Origin: Planctomycetaceae bacterium
GTDB lineage: Bacteria > Planctomycetota > Planctomycetia > Pirellulales > Pirellulaceae
DNA: 64,000 nucleotides
Direction: 5' to 3'
NCBI GenBank assembly: GCA_020638995.1
Contig: JACKHM010000002.1
Location: forward strand, 372,001-436,000
This document shows positions 42,601 through 47,990 of the stretch, one piece after another (the stretch's first letter is position 1; the number at the start of each line of letters is the position of its first letter). Position numbers and translations under genes: made by a program. The notes under the pieces were generated by a model. That model saw nothing but the letters and a program-made list of their open reading frames with translations, was not told the DNA's origin and did no database searches.

Positions 42601-45600
42601 GCTCCCCCAGTCACGATCACCGTGACATCCTTAAACGACCCGCCGACGCGAATTGTCGCGCCGCCGGCGTCCGTCGCAATCTTGGAAAACGCCATTCATG
42701 GGTCGCTGGGGCTGGAAGCAATTGACTACAATCCGCCGCATCCGCAGCAGCCGTTTGTCGTTCTGACGGTCACCGGCGTTCCGGACGCGGCACTCGGGTA
42801 CATCGAGCTGTCCAATGACAACGCCACGGCCATTGCCGAAGTCGGTGGTGTGTACACGCTGGAAGAGATCCGCAACGCGGTCTTTGTTCCGGCTCTGAAT
42901 GTTTCTGGTACCGGAACGTTTGAGTTCACCGTCGCGGGCTACAATCCGATCCTCGAACAGCCCGATCCGGCGCATCTGACGGAATCAATGACCATCGAAG
43001 TGGCTGGTGTCGAAGGGTTTGGCGTCACCACCGTTTACGACTTCGACCATCTCGCGGACGGAAGCCTCGCCGGACAGGACGGTTGGGTTCAAGTGGCAGG
43101 CGGCGGCAGCATGACCGTGACGTCAGGCGTCCTGTCGGCGTCCGGCGATAACCAACAGATGCGGCCGACTGACTTTGGTCTCTCCGGCGACCACGTCACC
43201 GTGACGGCGCAGCTCGCCACGCGTTCCGGCATCAATGGATGGCAGTTCGGAATCCTGCACTCTGATGGGACCGGGGCGGGTAGTGACTTCGTGTTCGCGG
43301 TTGGCAATCTGGGGAGTAGTTGGCGTCTTCGAGGAGGCGGATTTAGTAGCGATATTACCTCTCTCGGCACAGGTGTGGCCGAGATCATTTCGACGCTCGA
43401 AAACTATGAAATTCGTTTGGAAATCGATCTGGCAGCGCCGTCCGGTAGCGGTGCTGCCCAGTTGTTCGTGAATGACGTGTTGGTGATCGAGAATCCAACA
43501 CTCGGGCTGACCACAACAAGCCTCGATCCGGCAACATGGACAGGAATTCACCTTCGCCATGCCGGCGGGGCAACGCTTGACAGTTTGAGTTTCAGTACCG
43601 GTCGCGAGGCAACTCCTGGCTACGCGTTCACGGCCCAGGCGTTCCGAGATCTGCTGGGCCGCAATGCGACGCTGGAAGAACTCGATGAACTGAATGACAG
43701 ATTCGTATTCGATGACCTAACAGACGAAGGCTTACGACAAGAGCTAGTCGGAGAAATTCAGTTCGGACAAGAGTATGGCGAGCGTTTCGTCACCGCCGCA
43801 TTCCAGCGCCTACTCAATCGTGGACCATCGCAGCAGGAACTTGATGAAATATTCAATCCTAACGATCCCGTTCATCTTGATGTGATCAACAACGTGCTCA
43901 TCAGCAGTGATGAATACTTCGAGAATCGCGGTGGCGGAACGAGGGAAGGATTCGTGCAAGCCGCGTTTGCTGACTTGCTCGAACGAGAACCAACGGCACA
44001 GGAACTGGCTGACGCTGTCGCGGGGTTGGAGACTGGTAATGCCACTCGTGCTGACATCGCTGGCCAGATCGAATTCTCTGATGAAGGAGCAGCAATCACG
44101 GCGGATCAGATGATCCGATTTGTGCTGCGACGAACGGGAGGCACTGACGCACTTGCGGTGCTGATCCAGGAGAACGGTCGCGAGTTTGCATTGAACACAC
44201 AGATGGCCTTAGAGGAGTACTACGTTCGTTACGGAACTCAGACTAGCGCCGAATCTCGCAGCGCAGATGAGATCCAAGCCGAGCTAATACTTCAATGGCT
44301 CCAAGGCACACCGACGGTTGGAAACTCGCAGGTCACGACGGGCTTTGAAGCCGTGGGCACGATCAACACCGACGGTCGAGCTCACGCGGGTGGTACGCTG
44401 ATCGCGCCGCAGTATGTTCTGACCGCCGCCCACTTGGTCGATGGCAAAGACATCGATTCATTGTCGTTCTCGGTCGGCCTGACAAGCTATGGTCTGGACG
44501 AAGTTCACGTGCATCCGGGCTATGCGAATGAACTCTTGGGTACAGACGATGGTAACGATATTGCGATTCTCAAACTTAATCGCCCGGTCATTGATGTAGA
44601 GCCAGCAGCCTTGTGGGGAGGCCAAGTTCGTGTCGGTGACGAACTGACCCTCGTAGGCTTTGGACCTTATCCTGGCGATGACGGATTCGGCACCAAGCGT
44701 GCGGGAACCACGCCCATCGACGGGCTGACTCGCAACCTGATCACTTGGACCTATGATGGCGCTGACGAAGCCACGACCGTACCCGGCGACTCGGGCAGTC
44801 CGCAGTTTGTGCTCGATGATGGCGTCTACTATATTGCATCGCTGGCTTCCGGCGGGACGCACCAGGCATTGTCGCTCGGCGACTTCGCGTACAACACCAG
44901 CATAGCGGGCTATGCCGACTGGATTGACAGCGTGACCAATTCTCAGGTAACCCGAAGCGTAAGCGAGGGATTGTCCTTCACGGATTCCTCGCGCGCGACA
45001 GCGTTCCCGTCCAGCTTCTTCACATTCAACAACAATGCCAGTGTAGAACTTTCGGGTGACGACCTGCTCATTCAAGACGCCAGCACCAGTGGTGAAGACA
45101 ACGCCTTTTACATCAGCACCACAGCAACTCACGTCGTCATTTCCGACGCGCATCACAAGCTGACATCCACGATCGCCGGTGCTATAGGAAGCGGTTCTCA
45201 CACGATCACGGTTCCGCTCAGTAGCTTCACAGGCAACATTGTCGTCAAGAGTGGCGGCGGCGATGACGTGATCAACGTCACCACGCCATCGCGACTGGTA
45301 TCCATCGACGGTGGTGGTGGGCTAAACCGAATGGTCGTCAATGGCTCCGATTCTGACGAAGCCGAAGAGTTCTTCGTTCGCGAGTCATCAGGAAGCTTGG
45401 AAGTCGACATGCCAACGGCGACGACCGATGGTGCTTACATGGTGCGCGCGACGGGTGTTTCGGAACTCGAATTAAACACCGGCGACGGAGCTGACACCGT
45501 CCGGCCGCAAGATCTTTCCGGGCTGACAACGTCACTGAGCTACTTCGGGCTGAACCTCGCCGACGGCGATGACGTGCTCCATGGCGTCAACAGTACGATC

Positions 45601-47490
45601 AGCATGGTCGCCGATGGCGGAGACGGAAACGATTCGCTGACCGGTGGAACGGCCGGCGATTGGCTCCAAGGTGGTTTCGGCGACGATGATCTCGCGGGCG
45701 GTCCGGGTGACGATACCTACGTCTTCGATGTCGACAACTTTATTGGCGCTGACAGCATCACCGAAAACGCAGGCGAGGGGGCGGACACACTGGATTTCTC
45801 TCCGACCGACTTCACCAGCGTTGGCATCGACCTGCGAACGACGGATGTCGAGCAATTCGTGACGACCAACGGCAACCTGATTCTGCATCTGTCTGACCAT
45901 ATCGAAAACGTGACCGGCGGATCACACGGTAACGCGATCATTGGTGATGAAGGGGTCAATATTCTGAAAGGTGGTAACGGACTGGACTTGATCCTTGGCG
46001 TCGGTGGAGCCGACCAGATCTTTGGCGGGGACAGCGTGGACGTGTTGCAAGGATCGTCCGACGCCATGATTGACGGTGGCGCAGGCGCTGACATGACGGA
46101 AGTCTCAGGAGCCGATCTCGCCTTCCCAACAAACCTGCTTCCGGTCTTCAACATTGCAGGTATCGTGCCGGGACGTGACTACGATCAGGTACGGGTTCCT
46201 GGAGAGGAGCGAACGGTAACACTGGGCGGAGAGCTTGAAGTGTACTTGGACGACTTCAATCCCCAGCCTGGTAATCAATTCACAATCGTCGATCTGCAAA
46301 GTGCTTCGTCGACGCTTAGCGGCACGTTCCAGCACAACGGCGCGCCCTTGAACGAAGGCGATTCCTTCACAGTAGAAGGGCATCGCTTCAGCATTAGTTA
46401 TGTCGCGGGAGACGGCAATGACGTTTCGCTGACACATGTGGAACGGCTGCAGGGCCCGACCACCGTCAAGATTCCGGCCATCGGTGAAGTGGACGTCATC
46501 GGCGACGGCGATGACGTCGTCGTGCGACAAAAAGCAAAGGAGTTGTTGCGAACGCTGGGCAGTCAATTGCAACAACTGCAGATCACGGGCACGCTTGGCG
46601 ACGACACCTATAACATCGCCAATCTCGACGCCCTGTTCGCCGGACTGGTTGGAGGTAACGCCGGCGCCGGGTACGACACGCTGCGGTTGACGGGGAGCGG
46701 ACAGACGCTCGATTTGACTGCGATTGCGGACAGCGACTTGCAAGGGTTCGAGGAAATCGACCTTACAGGGAGTGGCAACAATTCGTTGAAACTCGATGTC
46801 AATGCAGCCCTAAACCTCACGCAATCGACGGACACATTGCGGGTGCGGCATGACAACGGTGATGCCCTCGAGTACGGGGAAGGATGGGCCGTAGAAATAC
46901 CGAACATCGTCGGCAACCAATTTGTTCATATTCTCCGACAAGGCAACGCCAAGATCGAAATCGACAACACGCGGCCATATCATAATCCGCTTCGAGCTCT
47001 CGACACCAACCGTGATGGGAGTATTTCACCCGTCGATGCGTTGATCGTGATCAACCGAATCGTTGATAAGGGACCTGGCGGGCTGGCTACGCCCACCTCC
47101 GTTGCTGGCCTGACGCAGTTCTTTTACGTCGATACGAACCAGGACAATTCCATCTCGCCGATCGACGCGTTGGTTGTCATTAACTACTTAAACGATCCAA
47201 CGAGGAATTCAGAAGGCGAGGCTGTCGCTATGCCATTTGTACCGTCAGTGGTCTCGCAGAACGCGTCGCGAATCGATGCAGCGTCAGTGTTTCCGAATGA
47301 GGAAATCAACGAAACGGAATTTGCTAATGCTTCGCCAGACCATCGGCTCGCGTGCGCAATACAACCGTCAGCTCCATCTTCGTCTGACTGGCACTCAGTT
47401 CACGATGAAGCGTTGGACGAATTCCTGGCCGACGACGGCCTCTGGGACGCAAATGATCCGCTCTGCCATTTGTCACGACATTCTGAATGA
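30691..47490 (+). CDS. giant multidomain surface protein with embedded trypsin-like protease
   Basis: 5,599 residues from ATG 30691 (GGAG nine bases upstream); the frame is open back to 30328 but that part is the preceding gene out of frame. N-terminus: basic, then FLEQLEDRRLLAV (35-47), a LEPR-XLL-type motif. Domains: three parallel beta-helix-like blocks with NSTI/NNT turns, each ending IDIGAVE (47-1042); two FCCH-like segments (about 1244 and 2467); Calx-beta-like (1707-1850); a long beta-repeat region to about 2970; EF-hand/dockerin-like (3153-3225); five cadherin-like repeats (3340-3985); lectin-like (4115-4308); DUF4214-like (4310-4475); trypsin-like domain (4544-4752) with His4581, Asp4623, Ser4701; RTX-type GGxGxD repeats (4970-5140); C-terminal dockerin (5435-5507). 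It is likely a cell-surface adhesin or processing protease. Confidence 0.9.
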   Translation: MIPSFRKLQDDMSRARDRRKERLRRNRTKAGRRSFLEQLEDRRLLAVITVTTEDDFDNSDKISFREAIEFANRTNGPDTITFAPGIKTVHAGGSTKTLTSTGAENKTTIQGPITIDFRADRGLLIEKDVFAELRQVELINASQFGAIQNFGSLDVLSSAIVDNTSRDFDRTGGINVLGGSVKVINSTIAKNEGGNAGGLLIAPNAEAIVVNSTISDNSSERRAAGILVQPSGKLTIQNSIVAGNDSGPGDELVGAIEETSNNNIIGHQTFDVSKVISTSLVRRGNFPRYFPLVADSQAIDAGNADYFTEVTDWPLDQRGLNRFEGTIDIGAVERLESFDSVIRVTNGNDSGEGSLRAAIAAANANQAESTIVFEGVSQVPLTSGPLGLTNTDHKITIQGPVTIRNTREFTTILNINANVDIELSYVTLTGGDLSAIENSGNLSIVNSTLHGNRSLGARGSAINIRGGQVSIINSTISENESTGTGKPAIWIQDDDNPFEKAPPAQVTIINSTIANNGSTGDVGGIGVKSPTPDGVTITIQNSMVFRNWAESGGPVLPDGNGQGKHQSDIGAGVHAATGSGHNLIGHSSGTGLVNNQNGNIVDVAPSTAVIDNRLTDNGGNVLTHALLRNSPAIDAGDATLITPDTFTDQRGFTRVSGEGIDIGAVEYSSEVSAVEKAIVVTNGLDYGRGDSKVVGSLRWAVEEAEKDPGANTIRFASSVEKVMLDHRLELTSTGAVNKTTIQGPVTIDLKEGNEAFLWVREGVYAAFIGLEITGAKTSAIQTEGHLQIHSSTIHNNHARRSNPDFPGVVIGVGPGAIYVSGGQLNLVNSTISNNTAELRGSAVYVDSGKALIVNSTIANNKVTDLSNEWTEAPEYTPLGIIELATKRGGAVFAENDGTVELHNSIIAGNVSSGQGQVTGQFTGTFAHDLSGNISSQSSNNLVAAAQFGSLTLLLSAGLRDGENGNIIGQGGTGLRDVSTVIDTELKPNDKGILTHALIENSPAIDKGDIQWFESSQFTDQLGNPRIDGEGVDIGAVEMVQPDFSNNTLDLTQDFQVATGSNDAYLRFKTTGSFSQAGNAYSSNGSVQLGFSPTNGDDFTPLLHFRRGLTISFTSGTFLTTAGVIAATIEQTIDSGQGLDPEVQTLVLNLMAGSKKSVSEVSEDREPQTQNILIPLADLTSADGFQINPDDALEFRVSGNKSFKASSLGIRKDGNGVGHVEMSGFLALDALHGAGIRLEPGAKKSITGVTQANPAVVTSAGHGFATGDSIVIHDVAGMTELNGRTYTVGNVTDNTFTLTGVDSSSFTAFTSGGTVQSHNHLELSSTQATAFINAGSVPLKSPRNQDLKNNVDPPQGNETLTLTIAGTEYEFAQGEMQYNKRTQDFQLSGQARITYEGGHAELEFGKGTINSFFHIKDGDILLDRTRSANVIDFTVGYVEFTKEDSAATATVDLDLQRGVLSFNKAKFRGKTSNEIAGILQEDPSTKVVVDEQGNVTEVPLTSAEKQRIREERAERIAALGPEIEFQAADIEWTLRSGVVQDFSFAVPELSIDETIAIKNDPENTDPQLNMQVVYQPEKVGFNVRGGKQILTHTRDDETVAEMQVGLDELTVFRTTISGDGVIITNGRLDAFSIPVQELHVQNATDPELRFQSRDSNRQFQANYNPSSRELRVLGGAKLSSSTIPLGLGDLPLTVEVDFGSIDDFKTTSNGSSDLQFTKVANQTHIASARTASESDATSGAFSIYLPHGISGQAPYTLHYEVGGTATPGDDYTALNGSQELPERILYVDRGTGFEPRTFPLVEVQGIVDDRMIEGDETVTVTLKKLTDATGTEFPVDETPRTITIGDNDFPQTVFSSNKSGTDQITYQLIYLRATLRTQVPSDVVTTVTKDGFYHQGQALWDYEDNNHEHAYVRLNTKHDANGNPVLEERVLPTYLVGAHEEPNERLRSWAEPSNGEILVEGLAVSGTGLEFTPNTSNWRLHQPDDALVTVTVDGHAVPVQLPATFWRDGNHWRTDSSFQSHSAPAGSRSDFVFRVGAGDLLLAGMQVQGTGQIRFPKTLGGQIFTYTSDGPTKVKVGDSEFDTEQITLALELVDGSLTIKSGEEIQFTSGEVQGIEFVDVKAVYQNTDTTKGFALKGTGKAKEVDPETFKTRETDLDVKLGRFPADGDTEAPQKLIIQELIIQENGVTGATPLPGRIEVAGISLALDSLKATELKADDPLLKPGDFIEGTTRKFVGNITFDVGGTLLQLQLGDEEDPDVPGGIVFDSNAGKSELKSIGGQVSVVDEEGNAKSLTFGGVQITPKNLVLGYDAEEKTLTIGGAAMFTFGASGEPDAQTQAGEQTGDQADESDDISVEVSLTLEIQNGEISKVEAGLEGLPPLKLFGMELEFKSGGFSYTKENDEFAAWGEASLTTGKGREDDSAGSGTADQGTETDKKKRDTSSFLKDATIHFGANASLEDDDEGKSKEVAITGITKANSAVVTTAKKHPFETGDKVRIIGVKDMDRINTLFEVEIDKENPKKFKLKNPISKEYFDSSELEPYTSGGTVRLANAFVVNGKAVKVEDAQPGILIRNGKLESINVGVSLTAQVLGFEAKAEELRVTYSRTDSELTLTGGLTITVGRIGSFEGFEAKAAFPGKGLLINTKTGEVELRGLELSAEADIGPIHALAKFSYERNDDGETTIKGEGEVTLPGELTVGAGFEFKDGAFNAIRVKVAKENPGIQIGNTGVFLTSIEGEIKGISDPKELTVSLKITGSFGPTISIFGETASLVKISGELTFFKGTNAEGKKETSLELTGTVTVLEGWVGEATGSVKIFFEGDKFVELKANMRVYPGGIYRGDVLLEVDRNFNMTFKAKLAVTIPDNVPVVGGESLGSFEVYMQIRPNNNNRKDDYATVNAEIDLSVIEGRARITANFAGELFGFVEGELDLGFYSISKSKKFNLQIPGTGERDLVFFVPDTQNELDGLNSDHDAAPPELIIGEVVMDPDGPGGTVHFTGTSHLPDDTIIELFVDSDESGHNGHLLASGLAFDEGEQTYHWHDLAAFSSVPYDPSQRLYVWGRIYDGSNIPVESNYSAAITPPDLTPTISLPGEHTFGTNQSLVFSTGQQNAITFDDPLAEHHPHTELIVTLEVDHGTLTLDPQQVTPWTNVDDPSDVDGSGDTDVSDVLQLIAMLNDPALQAAGGDLPSQRSTFGVTPMLDVNGDGMLTAADAGALTDSLLNLDADAIAEFIGSEVLVEGDGTDRLLIIGTAFDINELLDGLTYQAFDNWFFDDRLEATVNRFPVFSFDVHSDSISLNARPLTVGAVSGFEFLPVSYEQGSEAARLLGDVNVASAASGHIRSGTIRIDGYDPEKDVLSLPLREQRELGIRAEFDAESGTLYLTGAALIREYERAIALTNFHSDGTGERVLRVQLGDGSSNVAETAVAVHIVTVNQAPEIETGTGSTYVSGSSTPVTLLPAIKVRDADSPTLHQAVITLDPDSYRMGEDVLTFEPDDRITGRFNALTGELVLSGAAGQRAWSAALSRVKYLNSHPTATPGVRHIDITVADGSSMNSTGSAHQRLLVVPDNMALQSAIIGNLPEETETFVERDGSITLAPSLTLTAGTAEIDSLVRIDVAFTDNFIPGSDFLSVGDLLLGMETSYDVMNGVLTITGDVPIDWYEYVLQSVKYSKRSLVHDGVPREITFTVYDGFTESAPQSMTAQFQALPVLRSGMEVLVYENGQSTHPLDANLSVMYAGDTLTSATVEFVWDYLDDQDRLLFTEQNGITGSFDEANGVLTLTGTATVDQYQQALRGVEYTNTRVNPIASFKQLNVFVEDGNIFSASVGLLLVVDTEQVAPTIDIATTVVGFTEGTNPIFVAADLIISEHDQPREDGEGAVFLTGAEAFIDGYVPGEDLLTFDTFESEPDADGNIVFIDGQFDTNNGVLSLIGRATPEQYESVLRSIRYENVSAAPSVHPRELKISAAQGIALAIAPPVTITVTSLNDPPTRIVAPPASVAILENAIHGSLGLEAIDYNPPHPQQPFVVLTVTGVPDAALGYIELSNDNATAIAEVGGVYTLEEIRNAVFVPALNVSGTGTFEFTVAGYNPILEQPDPAHLTESMTIEVAGVEGFGVTTVYDFDHLADGSLAGQDGWVQVAGGGSMTVTSGVLSASGDNQQMRPTDFGLSGDHVTVTAQLATRSGINGWQFGILHSDGTGAGSDFVFAVGNLGSSWRLRGGGFSSDITSLGTGVAEIISTLENYEIRLEIDLAAPSGSGAAQLFVNDVLVIENPTLGLTTTSLDPATWTGIHLRHAGGATLDSLSFSTGREATPGYAFTAQAFRDLLGRNATLEELDELNDRFVFDDLTDEGLRQELVGEIQFGQEYGERFVTAAFQRLLNRGPSQQELDEIFNPNDPVHLDVINNVLISSDEYFENRGGGTREGFVQAAFADLLEREPTAQELADAVAGLETGNATRADIAGQIEFSDEGAAITADQMIRFVLRRTGGTDALAVLIQENGREFALNTQMALEEYYVRYGTQTSAESRSADEIQAELILQWLQGTPTVGNSQVTTGFEAVGTINTDGRAHAGGTLIAPQYVLTAAHLVDGKDIDSLSFSVGLTSYGLDEVHVHPGYANELLGTDDGNDIAILKLNRPVIDVEPAALWGGQVRVGDELTLVGFGPYPGDDGFGTKRAGTTPIDGLTRNLITWTYDGADEATTVPGDSGSPQFVLDDGVYYIASLASGGTHQALSLGDFAYNTSIAGYADWIDSVTNSQVTRSVSEGLSFTDSSRATAFPSSFFTFNNNASVELSGDDLLIQDASTSGEDNAFYISTTATHVVISDAHHKLTSTIAGAIGSGSHTITVPLSSFTGNIVVKSGGGDDVINVTTPSRLVSIDGGGGLNRMVVNGSDSDEAEEFFVRESSGSLEVDMPTATTDGAYMVRATGVSELELNTGDGADTVRPQDLSGLTTSLSYFGLNLADGDDVLHGVNSTISMVADGGDGNDSLTGGTAGDWLQGGFGDDDLAGGPGDDTYVFDVDNFIGADSITENAGEGADTLDFSPTDFTSVGIDLRTTDVEQFVTTNGNLILHLSDHIENVTGGSHGNAIIGDEGVNILKGGNGLDLILGVGGADQIFGGDSVDVLQGSSDAMIDGGAGADMTEVSGADLAFPTNLLPVFNIAGIVPGRDYDQVRVPGEERTVTLGGELEVYLDDFNPQPGNQFTIVDLQSASSTLSGTFQHNGAPLNEGDSFTVEGHRFSISYVAGDGNDVSLTHVERLQGPTTVKIPAIGEVDVIGDGDDVVVRQKAKELLRTLGSQLQQLQITGTLGDDTYNIANLDALFAGLVGGNAGAGYDTLRLTGSGQTLDLTAIADSDLQGFEEIDLTGSGNNSLKLDVNAALNLTQSTDTLRVRHDNGDALEYGEGWAVEIPNIVGNQFVHILRQGNAKIEIDNTRPYHNPLRALDTNRDGSISPVDALIVINRIVDKGPGGLATPTSVAGLTQFFYVDTNQDNSISPIDALVVINYLNDPTRNSEGEAVAMPFVPSVVSQNASRIDAASVFPNEEINETEFANASPDHRLACAIQPSAPSSSDWHSVHDEALDEFLADDGLWDANDPLCHLSRHSE
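37210..37239 (+). repeat. 15-bp tandem duplication inside the giant gene
   Basis: CTGATTATCCAAGA(G/A) occurs twice head-to-tail, in frame, giving LIIQELIIQE. It is a recent-looking in-frame duplication with no effect on the frame. Confidence 0.8.
44948..44970 (+). repeat. dispersed planctomycete repeat motif inside the giant gene
   Basis: The 23 bases contain CCGAAGCGTAAGCGAGGGA, which in frame gives TRSVSEG. From memory, this peptide string recurs in unrelated small planctomycete open frames, which suggests a dispersed repeat. It lies in the linker right after the trypsin-like domain. No second copy was seen in this window. Confidence 0.45.
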
Positions 47491-47602
47491 TCCTGTCAGA
47501 GTTCTCGGGTACCGGCTGGTGTGCGTCATGCCGGACCGCTTCATGGTCCCGCGGCATACATAACCTGAGAGGCAACGCGCGACGCGTTGCACACCTCATC
47601 GC

Positions 47603-47955
47603 CCCCGAAACGCGGGCCCGATAGGCGTCCTCGATGTTGGCGGTGCCGCGGAGTTGAAACGTCTGGCCCTGATCCGTCGATGCGTAGACCTTGATGCTGT
47701 TGTCGGTCTTCCACACCGACGAAGTGAGCAGCCAGTCGCCGCTGGAAAACACGGTCGGCTTGTCCGGCAGAATGCCGTCGCCGATACGGCGACGGCTCGG
47801 GCCATTGCGGTTCGGTCGCATCCGGATCGAAGTCGGCCGCTACCCGCGACCGTTGCTGTGCGAGATCGGGCAACGATGATGCGTCGGGCGCCGACTGAGC
47901 GGCACAGCACTGGGCAGCAGCAGGACAAAGAGAAACAAACGCGGCCTAGTTTCAT
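47603..47955 (-). pseudogene. decayed sialidase-like (BNR) gene fragment
   Basis: In one frame (about 47794-47603) the sequence RRRIGDGILPDKPTVFSSGD and SVWKTDNSIKVYASTDQGQT closely matches the intact sialidase-like gene at 56050-57168 (GDGIMLNKPTVLSNGD, SVWKADHSIKVYATTDQGKT). The preceding part, FDPDATEPQWPEPS, matches its DDPDAENPQW but is in another frame. A signal-peptide-like start at 47955 is in the third frame. About 150 residues expected between the signal peptide and this core are missing, as is everything after the Asp-box. It is therefore a deleted, frameshifted copy, just downstream of a DUF4838 gene as in the intact pair. Confidence 0.75.
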
Positions 47956-47990
47956 GACATCATGTCGCGGCGCTCTCGCACAAGCGTCTT

